This document shows, one piece after another, positions 1-8,741 of a stretch of DNA of 36,633 nt. The position numbers were made by a program, and so were the translations under genes. The notes under the pieces are model-generated. The model worked only from the letters and a program-made list of their open reading frames with translations, searched no databases and was not told the origin of the DNA. The stretch's first letter is position 1, and each line of letters starts with the position of its first letter. Origin of the DNA: UBA1014 sp964344035 (GTDB taxonomy: Bacteria > SAR324 > NAC60-12); contig CAYFLK010000038.1 in the NCBI GenBank assembly GCA_964344035.1, positions 1 through 36,633 on the forward strand, in the 5' to 3' direction.

Positions 1-108
1 TACAGTTTAGTACCGTTAGGAGGGAAAATCAACACTTAAGGAGAACAGAGCCAAATTTTAAGAGACTAACTTTTTACCTTGCAACACATTCATAATTCTT
101 TAGTCTTC

Positions 109-114
109 TATAAT
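109..114 (+). promoter_or_regulatory. possible -10 box upstream of the ABC importer operon
   Basis: TATAAT lies about 90 bases before the binding-protein start in an AT-rich leader. No good -35 box sits at the right distance (TTGCAA at 79-84 is 24 bases away), so this is only a weak suggestion. The rest of 1-203 shows no gene. Confidence 0.3.
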
Positions 115-203
115 TCCCAATTCACTTTGGGGAGCAAAGACAGCCCGGGCCAGCAACCCCGGTTGTGTTTTAGGCACTTTCAACAATCCTTAGGAGGGAC
201 ATT

Positions 204-1442
204 ATGCGCAACTTCAAAGTAGTCATGCTGCTGAACCTGGTGCTCGCGGGGGCGCTGATTTTTGCCGCCCCGGCATTGGCAAAGGTCACCGGGAACAAAA
301 TCATTCTTGGTTCAGCCATTTCATTCACCGGGAAATATTCCACTAACGGCATCCATGCCTCCAACGGCTACAACCTGGCCGTCAAGCAGATCAATGCCGC
401 GGGGGGCGTAAAAGTAGGGGGGAAGTCCTACATGATGGAAGTCAAGTACTATGACGACGAATCAACTCCTGCCCGTACCGCCCAGCTGCTGGAACGCCTG
501 ATCAAGCAAGACGACATCCAGTACGTGCTTGGCCCGTACAGTTCTGCCACCACAAAGGCGGCTGCTCCGGTCACGGAAAAGTACAAAATTCCGATGGTGG
601 AAGCGGAAGGTGCTTCCCGGTCGCTTTTTACACAGGGATACCGTTACCTGTTCGCGGTGCTCTCCACTTCTGAACAGTATTTGGCCAGCGCTATCGCACT
701 GTCCGCCGAGTTGGCGGAAAAAGAGGGACGCAAACCGTCAGCTCTGAAAGCAGCGCTGGTTTTTGAAAACGACCCGTTCTCACTGGATGTTCGCGCAGGG
801 GTCCTCGATGACATGAAGAAATATGGCATCAAGGCAGTCATTGACGACAAGATGCCCCGGGACCTCAGCGACATCTCCCCCACCCTGACGAAAGTCAAGG
901 CGCTGCGCCCGGATATGCTGATTATCTCCGGACATTCCAAAGGCGCCGCTACGGCATCCCGTCAGATCAAGGAAATGCAGATCCAGGTGCCGATCATCGC
1001 CATGACCCATTGCGAGGCGGCGAAAGTGATCAGCAAGTTCGGGTCCGCAGCCGACGGTTTCCTCTGCCCGACACAGTGGGCGGAAACCCTGAGCTACCAG
1101 GATGCCTTGTTCGGTACGGCAGCAGATTACGACAAGCTGTTTAAAGCCACTTACGACGGTTACAAGAACGTGCCCTATCAGTCCGCCCAGGCTACCGCGG
1201 CGGTGATGGTCTGGAAAGATGCTTTTGAGCGTGCCAATTCGTTCGACACCGAAAAAGTGCGCGACGCGCTGGCGGCCACCAATTTGAGTACATTTTACGG
1301 CAACATCAAGTTTTCCAACGCGGGAAACAACATTGCCAAACCAATGGTGTTGCGCCAGATCCAGGGCGGCAAACTGAATGTTGTTGCTCCCTCCAAATGG
1401 GCCTCCCATCCGGTTTCATATCCCCGGAAGGTTGCTTATTGA
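204..1442 (+). CDS. HAAT-type ABC transporter substrate-binding protein (LivK-like)
   Basis: Periplasmic receptor that captures a branched-chain amino acid, amide or similar ligand and delivers it to the membrane permeases encoded just downstream. The 412-residue product begins with a typical type I signal peptide: basic residues at 2 and 5, a hydrophobic core, and an A-L-A cleavage site at about 26/27. The mature part has the type I periplasmic fold pattern of the Leu/Ile/Val-binding family (opening 'ILGSAISFTGKYS', then 'YYDDESTPARTAQLLERLI' and 'GPYSSATTKAAAPV'). The start is fixed by AGGAGG seven bases before the ATG. First gene of a five-gene import operon. The ligand cannot be read from sequence; urea, short amides or aliphatic amino acids are all possible in this family. 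Confidence 0.9.
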   Translation: MRNFKVVMLLNLVLAGALIFAAPALAKVTGNKIILGSAISFTGKYSTNGIHASNGYNLAVKQINAAGGVKVGGKSYMMEVKYYDDESTPARTAQLLERLIKQDDIQYVLGPYSSATTKAAAPVTEKYKIPMVEAEGASRSLFTQGYRYLFAVLSTSEQYLASAIALSAELAEKEGRKPSALKAALVFENDPFSLDVRAGVLDDMKKYGIKAVIDDKMPRDLSDISPTLTKVKALRPDMLIISGHSKGAATASRQIKEMQIQVPIIAMTHCEAAKVISKFGSAADGFLCPTQWAETLSYQDALFGTAADYDKLFKATYDGYKNVPYQSAQATAAVMVWKDAFERANSFDTEKVRDALAATNLSTFYGNIKFSNAGNNIAKPMVLRQIQGGKLNVVAPSKWASHPVSYPRKVAY

Positions 1443-1451
1443 CTCCTCGCT

Positions 1452-1479
1452 CGGCTCCGGGTTTAGTTCTCCGGAGCCG
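1452..1479 (+). promoter_or_regulatory. stem-loop after the binding-protein gene
   Basis: A perfect 9-bp inverted repeat (CGGCTCCGG, 10-base loop, CCGGAGCCG) starts nine bases after the binding-protein stop. No T-run follows, so it is not a classic terminator. In binding-protein operons such structures often protect the 3' end of the upstream message or limit read-through, giving more receptor than permease. That role is inferred here. Confidence 0.55.
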
Positions 1480-1591
1480 GTAATCCGGAATTCTCATCAA
1501 GCCGCCGACTTCCTGTCTGCGGCCCCGGAAACGACTTGCCTTCCCGGGGATGTCCGGAGGTATAAGCCGATTATCAAGTGACTGTTGAATC

Positions 1592-2497
1592 ATGCTGGAC
1601 AATCTTACTATCCTGATCCAGATCCCAGTTCTGAACATGCAACTGCTGCTGGACGGAATGTTCATCGGCGCCATTTTCGCGCTTGCGGCTTACGGCCTGG
1701 CGCTGGTCTGGGGTGTGATGAACGTTAAAAACCTGGCGCAGGGGGACTTTGTTATCATGGGGGGTTACATTGCCTGGTGGATGTCAAAAGAGTGGGGAGT
1801 GCATCCAATCTTCGGGCTGCCCGTTGCCATCGTGTTGATGTTCGGCTTCGGCTGGGTTATTTACCGGTTCATCATCAGCCGCGTGGTGGGCCGGGATCTT
1901 TTCACCTCGCTGCTGGCGACCTTCGGTCTGGCTATCGTGCTGCAGCAGCTGCTAAACCAGATGTTCGGACCGGAAGTGCAGGTGGCGGAATCGGGTTTTG
2001 AAACCCGGTTCCTGTTCGACGGCATGGTTTCCGTAGCGGACATCAAGCTGATATCATTCTGCCTGACGGCTGTCCTCGCGGCGGTTGTGATCACCTTCAT
2101 GAAGTACAGCCGCATGGGACAGGCCATCCGCGCCCCCGGCCAGGACGCACGGGCTGCAAAGGTGATGGGGATCGACACAGAAAGAGTATACGCATTCACC
2201 TATGCCCTCAACGCGGCCATTTGCGGCGCCGCCGGCGTGTTGATTTCGATGATATGGGTCATCCAGCCCTTTTTTGGCCTGGCACATTCCATCCGTGCCT
2301 TTGTCATTGTCACGGCGGCAGGTCTGGGTAATTTACCGGGGGTGATCGCCACCGGGTTGGGTCTGGGCGTTGTCGAGCAGTTCGGCAGTTTCACGCTGGG
2401 TATGGAATATCAGCAGGCCATTGTGGTGAGCATGCTGGTGCTGGTGCTGGTTGTACGCGAAATTCAACAGAGCCGCCAGAGGCAGGCTGTAGTATGA
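1592..2497 (+). CDS. HAAT-type ABC transporter permease (LivH-like)
   Basis: One of two inner-membrane subunits that form the translocation channel. The 301-residue product is almost wholly hydrophobic, with about eight membrane segments. It shows the LivH-family opening 'MQLLLDGMFIGAIFALAAYGLALVWGVMNVKNLAQGDFVIMGGY', here read in pieces across residues 16-60, and the cytoplasmic loop 'SRMGQAIRAPGQDARAAKVMGI' that contacts the ATPase. No strong ribosome binding site precedes the ATG at 1592, and an internal ATG at 1637 (residue 16) is a possible alternative. Its stop overlaps the start of the next permease by four bases (ATGA), indicating translational coupling. A 149-base spacer with a stem-loop separates it from the receptor gene. 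Confidence 0.9.
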   Translation: MLDNLTILIQIPVLNMQLLLDGMFIGAIFALAAYGLALVWGVMNVKNLAQGDFVIMGGYIAWWMSKEWGVHPIFGLPVAIVLMFGFGWVIYRFIISRVVGRDLFTSLLATFGLAIVLQQLLNQMFGPEVQVAESGFETRFLFDGMVSVADIKLISFCLTAVLAAVVITFMKYSRMGQAIRAPGQDARAAKVMGIDTERVYAFTYALNAAICGAAGVLISMIWVIQPFFGLAHSIRAFVIVTAAGLGNLPGVIATGLGLGVVEQFGSFTLGMEYQQAIVVSMLVLVLVVREIQQSRQRQAVV

Positions 2498-3540
2498 AAA
2501 CTGACCGCAGACTCCTCGGACAAGGCGCAATTCTTTTGTTCGGCCTGTTCGCGCCCTTCCTGTTCCCCAATTACATGTTTCAATTAGCCCTGCTCTGGGT
2601 GATGATCCTTTTCGCGCTCACCTGGGACATCATGGGCGGGCAGATGGGTTACAATTCCCTGGGAAATATCTTCTTCTTCGGCGCCGGCATGTACATTTCA
2701 GCCATGCTGCAGATCGGGCTTTATTATGACGTTGCCGAGTACACCGCACATTTCGGGGCAATCAAAATCGACTACAATCATGAACAGTATTTCACCGGAC
2801 TCGGGCTGGGATTGATTGCGTCCGCACTGGGCTGCATGGTCTTCGCGGTGATCCTGGGCTGGGTCGTATTTGGGCTGCGCGGCCCTTATTTCGCCATCGG
2901 CACCCTCGGGGTGGCACTTGCCGCCGGGGAACTGGTGGGCACCTGGGAATATGTAGGCGGCGGTGGCGGCATCACCATGCCTGTTTATCCCGGGGAGCCG
3001 GAGGAACGGGCGCGGCTGTTTTATTTCCTGTGCTTCTTCCTGGCCGTGTTATCCTTTGTTTTCCTCAAATGGCTTTACTCAACTCGCTTCGGACTGGCGA
3101 TCAACGCCATCCGCGACGACGAGGAGAAAGCCGAGGGCATGGGCATTCATACACTACGCTACAAAACCATCGCCTGGTCGGTCGCCGCGTTTTTTCTGGG
3201 CATATCCGGCGCGATTTTCGGTAACATGACCGGGTTTATCGAACCCTTGGAAGTTGCCTTCCCAACGGTAACCTTTGGTATCTTCATGGTCGTGATGACG
3301 CTCCTGGGAGGCAAGGGGACGCTCTGGGGGCCGGTGCTTGGGGCCACCCTGTTTCACATCTTCAAGGAAGCCACCTGGACCTACATGCTGGGCTGGCAAT
3401 GGGTCGCACTGGGGACGCTGATCATCGTCAACATCGTCTTTTTCCAGCAGGGCATTCTCGGCTGGGCCCAGGAGAAGTGGCCGCATCGTTTCGGCATCCG
3501 GGTTGAAGAAGGACACTCGGTACAAAGAGAGAAGGTCTGA
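2494..3540 (+). CDS. HAAT-type ABC transporter permease (LivM-like)
   Basis: Second channel subunit, 348 residues, with roughly nine to ten membrane segments. The family signature region 'GLRGPYFAIGTLGVALAAGEL' lies near residues 127-147, and the coupling loop 'STRFGLAINAIRDDEEKAEGMGI' lies near 194-216, just before the last membrane segments. This is the LivM arrangement. The start overlaps the upstream permease stop by four bases and the stop overlaps the next start by one base (TGATG), so it is embedded in a translationally coupled operon. The polar loop after the second membrane segment (about residues 75-95) is a little longer than in E. coli LivM. Confidence 0.9.
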   Translation: MKTDRRLLGQGAILLFGLFAPFLFPNYMFQLALLWVMILFALTWDIMGGQMGYNSLGNIFFFGAGMYISAMLQIGLYYDVAEYTAHFGAIKIDYNHEQYFTGLGLGLIASALGCMVFAVILGWVVFGLRGPYFAIGTLGVALAAGELVGTWEYVGGGGGITMPVYPGEPEERARLFYFLCFFLAVLSFVFLKWLYSTRFGLAINAIRDDEEKAEGMGIHTLRYKTIAWSVAAFFLGISGAIFGNMTGFIEPLEVAFPTVTFGIFMVVMTLLGGKGTLWGPVLGATLFHIFKEATWTYMLGWQWVALGTLIIVNIVFFQQGILGWAQEKWPHRFGIRVEEGHSVQREKV

Positions 3541-4310
3541 TGGAAACCAGTCCGGGGGGTAAGACCCCTGCCCTGATCAACTGTGAGGGAGTGATGAAGG
3601 CCTTCGGCGGCGTGGTTGCCAACCACAACATCACGCTGTCAGTGCCGGAGGGACGTATCACCGGTTTGATCGGTCCGAACGGCTCGGGCAAGACCACCCT
3701 GTTCAATTCCATTGTCGGCTTTCACCCGGTTGACTCGGGTTCAATCCGGTTCCGCGGACTAGAGATATCACGTATGCGTGTGCCTCATATCGCCCGCTTG
3801 GGGGTACTGCGGACCTTTCAGCAGACCCGCATTTACGCCAACATGAACTGCGTGGAAAACATGTTGATATCGGTGCCGCACCGTCATGAAACTTACCGCA
3901 GTATTTTCTCTCCCTATCCTCCGGAAGAGACCGAAAAAGCGGAGGCCCTGCTCGATTTCGTCGGGCTCTACGAAAAGCGGCTGCTCATTTCCGGAGACCT
4001 TTCTTTCGGACAGCAGAAACTGCTTGAATTCGCAATGGCGCTGATGAATGAACCGGAAGCGCTGCTGCTTGACGAACCAACCGCCGGCATCAATCCGACG
4101 TTGATCAACGGTCTCATCGAGCGGCTGAAACAAGTCAACTCCGAAATGGGAATCACGTTGTTCGTGATCGAGCACAACATGCGCGTGATCATGAACCTTG
4201 CCGAACACATATACTGCCTGGCCAACGGCAAGGTGCTGGCGGAGGGTCCACCGGAGGAAATCCAGAACGACGAACGGGTAATCGACGCCTATCTGGGCGG
4301 TCATGCCTGA
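3540..4310 (+). CDS. HAAT-type ABC transporter ATPase (LivG-like)
   Basis: Cytoplasmic ATP-hydrolysing subunit powering the importer. In its 256 residues one sees Walker A GPNGSGKT at 45-52, a Q-loop around 94-95, the signature LSFGQQ at 154-159 (the F replacing G is usual in LivG-type proteins), Walker B ALLLDEPTAG ending in D178-E179, and an H-loop histidine in 'VIEHNM'. The long segment between Q-loop and signature is typical of LivG compared with LivF. The start codon overlaps the upstream permease stop by one base. It should pair with the next ATPase as a heterodimer. Confidence 0.92.
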   Translation: METSPGGKTPALINCEGVMKAFGGVVANHNITLSVPEGRITGLIGPNGSGKTTLFNSIVGFHPVDSGSIRFRGLEISRMRVPHIARLGVLRTFQQTRIYANMNCVENMLISVPHRHETYRSIFSPYPPEETEKAEALLDFVGLYEKRLLISGDLSFGQQKLLEFAMALMNEPEALLLDEPTAGINPTLINGLIERLKQVNSEMGITLFVIEHNMRVIMNLAEHIYCLANGKVLAEGPPEEIQNDERVIDAYLGGHA

Positions 4311-4343
4311 GACGCCCCGGCACGGATCACACAGAGTCTGCTT

Positions 4344-5213
4344 GTGAAGAACAGCAAAAAAATAAGTGGATATCACCTCGGAAGCGTTAAAACCGTCATC
4401 TCCGTCGACGAGGTGGCGCGAGAAGCCGAAAAGATTGCGGAGCGCGGCCCGAGCAAGGAAGATGTCGCCCTGCTTGCCAACGACAATCCATACGTGAAAA
4501 TCGATGAACTCCACGCAGGTTACGGCAAGATGGAAATCCTGCACGGCTTCAATCTGCAGGTAGGGAGGAAACAATCGCTGTGCCTCATCGGCCCCAACGG
4601 AGCGGGAAAGTCAACCGTCCTCCACTCCATTTTCGGCTTCACCAACATCTTCAGCGGAGACATCCTGGTCGGCAATGGTGAAGCGAAACAGGAAATCTCC
4701 AGCCTCACTTCCAGCCAGAAGCTCAAAGAGGCGGGCATTGCCTATATCCTGCAAGACAAGTCCATCTTTCCCGCCATGACAGTGGAGGAGAATCTCTGGA
4801 TGGGCGGATACCTGAAGGATTCACCCGCGCAGGCTAAGCAGTCGGCAGAAAGAATATTCGAAAAATACCCGCGTCTGGCGGAAAGGCGCAGCAAACCCGC
4901 CAAGGTACTCTCCGGAGGGGAGCGGAGACTGCTGGAAATCTCCCGTGCGCTGGTGATGCAGCCGGAAGTGCTCCTTGTCGATGAACCCTCAATCGGCCTC
5001 GAACCAAGATTCATTGACATGGTTTTCGAAATCCTCCATGACTTGCAGCACACCGAGGGCAAAACCATTATCATGGTCGAACAGAACGCCAAGAAAGGTC
5101 TGGAATTCGCCGATATCGGCTACGTGCTCGTATCCGGACACCTTGCCATGGCAGGCGCCGGGGATGAACTGCTCGCCGACCCCGCGATCGGGCGCCTCTT
5201 CCTGGGCGGTTGA
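4344..5213 (+). CDS. HAAT-type ABC transporter ATPase (LivF-like) with N-terminal extension
   Basis: Second ATPase of the importer. It has Walker A GPNGAGKST at 83-91, signature LSGGERRLLE, Walker B VLLVDEPSIGLEP and the family C-terminus 'LFLGG'. It is 289 residues long, whereas LivF proteins are normally about 235. The excess is a polar N-terminal stretch of about 50 residues (basic start, then 'VDEVAREAEKIAERGPSKED') before the first ABC strand 'YVKIDELHAGYG'. The start used is a GTG at 4344 without a clear ribosome binding site. No ATG lies between it and the ABC domain, so at least part of the extension is probably real. A 33-base spacer separates it from the partner ATPase. Confidence 0.88.
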   Translation: MKNSKKISGYHLGSVKTVISVDEVAREAEKIAERGPSKEDVALLANDNPYVKIDELHAGYGKMEILHGFNLQVGRKQSLCLIGPNGAGKSTVLHSIFGFTNIFSGDILVGNGEAKQEISSLTSSQKLKEAGIAYILQDKSIFPAMTVEENLWMGGYLKDSPAQAKQSAERIFEKYPRLAERRSKPAKVLSGGERRLLEISRALVMQPEVLLVDEPSIGLEPRFIDMVFEILHDLQHTEGKTIIMVEQNAKKGLEFADIGYVLVSGHLAMAGAGDELLADPAIGRLFLGG

Positions 5214-5432
5214 CGCCGGCTTCTACCCAAAAAAAGACCAGCCTAGATTTGTCCTCTGGCGGATGGTTTTGCCGAAAGATAAGCCGGTTATATTTTCAGC
5301 TTGATCCGCACTCCTGCCTGAAGTCCTGGATTCTGTACCAAGTAACGGAATGACAGCAGCTGATAGACAGCAAACAACCTTTCTCCACCTAACGCTGGCT
5401 TTGCCGTCTGGTGCATTCCCGGACCCCATGCA

Positions 5433-5461
5433 ATCGAGGTCGGTATCGATATCGAAATCGG
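5433..5461. repeat. short ATCG-type direct repeat
   Basis: A run of imperfect six-base units (ATCGAG GTCGGT ATCGAT ATCGAA ATCGG) lies in the gene-free gap between the importer operon and the convergent membrane transporter. Similar units occur as dispersed intergenic repeats in many bacterial genomes. No function is visible. Confidence 0.45.
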
Positions 5462-5482
5462 AACGCGGAAAAATAACTTGAG

Positions 5483-6346
5483 TTAACCACGTAAGTTGAG
5501 CAGCACCACCGCCAACATGGCGCATACGATTCCGTAATAGTTGAAGCGGTTCAAAGGTTCTTTCCAAACCAACACTCCCGCCATGCCCGCCAGCACGATG
5601 CTCATCACTGAGTGCAGCGTATAAACGATCATCGAGGCATTCTCAAAATCGGGATGACGCAGGCTTTCTAAGAGAAAATAGAGCATCCCAAAATTGGAAA
5701 ATCCCAGGAAAAACCCCCGCCCGACTGCACCTTTCCTGACCCGAATTCCCCTCAATAATAGGTACGTCCATGACCACCCCAGTGAAAAACTGAAGACGAG
5801 AGTGATGAAAACAAAATGCTGGGGGGCGGGTCCGAAAGTATTGAACAGGTTCACCCACAGGGTGACGCATCCCAATGAGAAAACCATCAGCGGGAAGAAC
5901 CAGAACGCCGACATGTCTAGTTCTCCAGTTTGCGCCTTTTTCAGCGGACTAATCAGCATCAATGCGGCAAGAGCAGCCAGAATCCCCAGCGCAGTTTTCC
6001 AGGACAGGGGTTCTTTGAGAAACAACAGGGCAAACAGAACCGGCACTAGAAGCGAAAGCCTGGCGGCTGATCCCGCAAGTGACAGGCCATACTCCCTGAT
6101 GCCCCGCATCAGCAGCAGAAACGTTGAGGGCCACAACAGTCCGCCGCCGAAACCCAACACCAGAGTCACCGGGTCAAGCCCGGGAATACCTTCCCAGAGC
6201 AAAAGGGACCATCCCAAAAGCGCGGCGCTGATGTAGTTGGCCGCAATGACCACTGTGGTGTTGACCCCGTGCGTTTCATTCATCTTGATGAGGAAGGTAT
6301 TGAGGAAGGAGCAGAAAATTGAAAGCAGCAAGTACGTCATTGGCAT
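5483..6346 (-). CDS. EamA/DMT-family membrane transporter
   Basis: Inner-membrane protein of 287 residues with about ten hydrophobic segments in two halves, as in the drug/metabolite transporter superfamily. The C-terminal half ends with the typical EamA closing pattern: a 'VWKEPLNRFNYYGI' loop, then a last helix 'VVLLNL'. The N-terminal half has the parallel 'FLKEPLSWKTALGIL' loop, which shows the internal duplication. Such proteins export or import small metabolites; the substrate cannot be predicted. It is transcribed away from the sulfurtransferase gene and convergent to the ABC importer. Two ATGs (6346 and 6340) are possible starts, and neither has a strong ribosome binding site. Confidence 0.8.
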   Translation of the reverse strand: MPMTYLLLSIFCSFLNTFLIKMNETHGVNTTVVIAANYISAALLGWSLLLWEGIPGLDPVTLVLGFGGGLLWPSTFLLLMRGIREYGLSLAGSAARLSLLVPVLFALLFLKEPLSWKTALGILAALAALMLISPLKKAQTGELDMSAFWFFPLMVFSLGCVTLWVNLFNTFGPAPQHFVFITLVFSFSLGWSWTYLLLRGIRVRKGAVGRGFFLGFSNFGMLYFLLESLRHPDFENASMIVYTLHSVMSIVLAGMAGVLVWKEPLNRFNYYGIVCAMLAVVLLNLRG

Positions 6347-6402
6347 CCAAAACGTGAACGTGTAAACTGTATTTTTTCGTCATCCTAACACAAGCGCGTT
6401 GC
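6347..6402. promoter_or_regulatory. divergent intergenic region (transporter / sulfurtransferase)
   Basis: Only 56 bases separate the two divergent starts, so both promoters must lie here or inside the genes. The stretch is AT-rich in its middle (ACTGTATTTTTT) and contains a direct repeat GTGAACGTG / CGTGTAA. No operator can be named. Confidence 0.4.
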
Positions 6403-7266
6403 ATGTACACAAGACTCGTTTCACCAGCGGTAGTTTCCGAGATACTGGGTCATCCGGAATGGCTGATCTTCGACTGCAGTTTTTCACTGACGGAGCCGGA
6501 CCGGATGGAGCAGGAATACCGGCGGAGTCACATCCCCGGGGCGCTGTATGCGCATTTGGACCGTGACCTCTCCGGCCCGGTGATTCCCGGTAAAACCGGG
6601 CGGCATCCGCTTCCGGAAATAGATGTATGCGTCAAACGCTTCTCTGACTGGGGGATCAGGGAACAAACCCAGGTGGTGGTTTATGACAATGCCGGCGGCG
6701 CAATGGCTTCACGGCTATGGTGGATGCTGCAGTGGCTCGGGCACGAAAACGCCGCCATACTTGACGGCGGTTGGCAACGCTGGCTGCGGGAAGGAGGTCC
6801 ATTGAGTGCTGAAGATGAAACCTGCATTCCTGCCAAATTTGTTGCAAAACCGGCAAAACCATGGATCGCTGATACAGAAGAAATAGCCGGCTGCCTGGGT
6901 TCCGGGAAAATCATACTCCTCGATGTGCGTGATGAACAGCGTTTCCTGGGGGTGGAAGAACCGCTTGATCCCGTTGCGGGGCATATTCCCGGAGCGGCCA
7001 ACCTGCCTTTTCAGCAAAACCTCGACCCGAAAGGAAACTGGAAGGCTCCCGGGGAGTTGCAATCCCTTTACCGGCGAAAAGCGGGAAACACGTCTTCCCC
7101 TCAAATCATCTCCTACTGCGGTTCCGGGGTAACCGCATGCCATACTTTCTTTTCCCTGCTGCTTGCCGGCTTTGGAGAAACCAGGATTTACCCGGGGTCC
7201 TGGAGCGAATGGATCGCTGACCCCGTCCGACCAGTCGCAACCGGACCGGAAAGCGGTGACCACTGA
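6403..7266 (+). CDS. two-domain sulfurtransferase (rhodanese / 3-mercaptopyruvate sulfurtransferase)
   Basis: Transfers sulfane sulfur from thiosulfate or 3-mercaptopyruvate to a thiophilic acceptor through a persulfide on the active cysteine. The 287-residue product has two rhodanese domains. The inactive N-terminal one shows 'HIPGALYAHLDRDLSGP', 'VVVYDN' and 'RLWWMLQWLGHENAAILDGGW'. The catalytic C-terminal one shows 'LLDVRDEQRFLG', 'GHIPGAANLPF' and the active-site loop CGSGVTAC starting at Cys239. The loop sequence matches the mercaptopyruvate sulfurtransferase (SseA) subtype better than CRKGVT-type rhodaneses. Length is normal for the family. The N-terminal part 'MYTRLVSPAVVSEIL' also fits. 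Divergent from the membrane transporter; no functional link is evident. Confidence 0.9.
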   Translation: MYTRLVSPAVVSEILGHPEWLIFDCSFSLTEPDRMEQEYRRSHIPGALYAHLDRDLSGPVIPGKTGRHPLPEIDVCVKRFSDWGIREQTQVVVYDNAGGAMASRLWWMLQWLGHENAAILDGGWQRWLREGGPLSAEDETCIPAKFVAKPAKPWIADTEEIAGCLGSGKIILLDVRDEQRFLGVEEPLDPVAGHIPGAANLPFQQNLDPKGNWKAPGELQSLYRRKAGNTSSPQIISYCGSGVTACHTFFSLLLAGFGETRIYPGSWSEWIADPVRPVATGPESGDH

Positions 7267-7349
7267 ATCCTGACTCGTCCAGGCATTGTTGCCAAGTAGA
7301 ATTCCCGCTGCAACAGTGTAATGGCGTGGGTTTGAATTTGAGAAAACAA

Positions 7350-7378
7350 TTGACTGATTGCAGTTTTTCGGATATAAA
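7350..7378 (+). promoter_or_regulatory. sigma70-type promoter for the L25 gene cluster
   Basis: TTGACT (7350-7355) and TATAAA (7373-7378) are separated by 17 bases, the ideal spacing, 49 bases before the L25 start. This is the clearest promoter in the window and probably drives L25-pth-ychF. Confidence 0.75.
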
Positions 7379-7427
7379 GGTCAATTGACTATTTTTCAAT
7401 AACTCCGCTGTCCGGTAAAGGAAACTG

Positions 7428-8081
7428 ATGTCAGAGGTCCAATTGAATGCAAGACTCCGGGAAAATCGGAGCAAGTCCGCCAACCAGAAATTATGGCGGC
7501 ACGGTAAAATCCCCGCGGTGCTATACGGCCCAAGAGGCAATTTCCCGCTGGAGATGGAAGAGCAGAGCACTCGCCAGTTGCTGGAGAAAATGCCCAACAG
7601 TCACGAGATGGTGATACTGAATGTTGACGGCCCCGGGAAGAACGATCACTGGCAGGGGAAAGTGCTGTTGCAGGAAATCCAGAAACACGTATACAAAAAC
7701 ATGCTGGTGCACCTCGATTTCCGGGAACCGCAACAGGGGAGACCCCTGAACCTGCGGGTGCAGATCAGGGTGGTCGGAGAATCACCCGGTGTGAAAAAAG
7801 GCGGCGTGCTGCAGCGGGTTGTTCGCGAACTGCCGGTTTCCTGTATGCCGGAACACATACCTTCCTACATTGAAATCGATGTCTCTCAGCTTGACATGGG
7901 GCAAACACTGAAAGTTCAGGACATACAGCTTCCTGAACACGTCAGCTTAAAAACAAGGCAGAATTTCCCTGTGCTTTCGGTGGTTGGCCGGGCGATGACC
8001 CTCGAGGAGGAGGAAGAAGGGCTGGCGGCGGAAGAAGCGGTTGAGGAGGAAGAAACCGAGGAAGAAGCTGCCCAAGAGTAA
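7428..8081 (+). CDS. rplY: 50S ribosomal protein L25, long (Ctc/TL5) form
   Basis: Binds 5S rRNA in the large subunit. The 217-residue protein has the N-terminal L25 domain ('LNARLRENRSKSANQKLWRHGKIPAVLYGP', split here over residues 6-35) and the C-terminal TL5/Ctc beta domain ('VPVRVVGESPGVKKGGVLQ'-like stretch near 110-128). It ends in an acidic tail of about 30 residues dominated by glutamate. A good ribosome binding site (AAAGGA, 5-6 bases before ATG) sets the start. Next to pth, the usual partner in many bacteria. Ctc-type L25 is often a general-stress protein; no such control can be seen here. Confidence 0.93.
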   Translation: MSEVQLNARLRENRSKSANQKLWRHGKIPAVLYGPRGNFPLEMEEQSTRQLLEKMPNSHEMVILNVDGPGKNDHWQGKVLLQEIQKHVYKNMLVHLDFREPQQGRPLNLRVQIRVVGESPGVKKGGVLQRVVRELPVSCMPEHIPSYIEIDVSQLDMGQTLKVQDIQLPEHVSLKTRQNFPVLSVVGRAMTLEEEEEGLAAEEAVEEEETEEEAAQE

Positions 8082-8117
8082 TCCGCCGCTCTTTCTAACA
8101 TCTGCCGGCAAGTTGCC

Positions 8118-8723
8118 ATGCAGTTGATCACCGGGCTGGGAAATCCCGGAAGGCAATATGAAACCAGTCCGCACAATATCGGTTTTCGTACGCTTGACCG
8201 GCTGCTGACGGTCCTGGGAGCAAACGGGTTTCAACACCGGTTTCATGGTGACTTCCAAAAGGTTTCCGAAAACGGGAACACAACCCTGCTGCTTAAACCC
8301 GCCACCTTCATGAACCGCAGCGGGCTGGCGGTTGCGGAATGTGCGCGGTTCTTCAAAATCCCCGCTCCAAAAATCCTGGTGGTTTCGGATGACCTGGACC
8401 TTCCAGCGGGGAGGGCCCGGATGCGGCAAGAAGGCGGGCATGGGGGGCACAACGGGCTGCGTTCCATCATTGAACACCTTGGAACCGACCGTTTTCTGCG
8501 TGCGCGGATAGGAATCGGACGTCCGCAGTCGAAAGAACACGTGGTTGGCCACGTGCTGGGAAAACTGAATGAACAACAGGCACGGTTGTGCGAGCTGGCA
8601 ATGGAGAAGGTGACCGAGGCGCTGGTCCGCTTTGTCCACACTTCCGAGTTTCAGAACACATCCTTCACTGTTATTGAAACCGCGGCCGACCCGGCGGAAA
8701 AACCGGAGCAATCCAATCTTTAA
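8118..8723 (+). CDS. pth: peptidyl-tRNA hydrolase
   Basis: Cleaves the ester bond of peptidyl-tRNA released during stalled or aborted translation, recycling tRNA. The 201-residue protein has the family landmarks: opening LITGLGNPG with Asn9, the catalytic His19 in 'SPHNIGF', the 'LLLKPATFMNRSG' segment, the catalytic Asp in 'VVSDDLDLP', and 'GGHGGHNGLRSI'. These correspond to E. coli Pth N10, H20 and D93. It is 36 bases after L25 and 18 bases before ychF, the classical L25-pth-ychF order. The ribosome binding site is weak, suggesting translation depends partly on the upstream gene. Confidence 0.95.
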   Translation: MQLITGLGNPGRQYETSPHNIGFRTLDRLLTVLGANGFQHRFHGDFQKVSENGNTTLLLKPATFMNRSGLAVAECARFFKIPAPKILVVSDDLDLPAGRARMRQEGGHGGHNGLRSIIEHLGTDRFLRARIGIGRPQSKEHVVGHVLGKLNEQQARLCELAMEKVTEALVRFVHTSEFQNTSFTVIETAADPAEKPEQSNL

Positions 8724-8741
8724 GAAACCGGACTGAATCAT

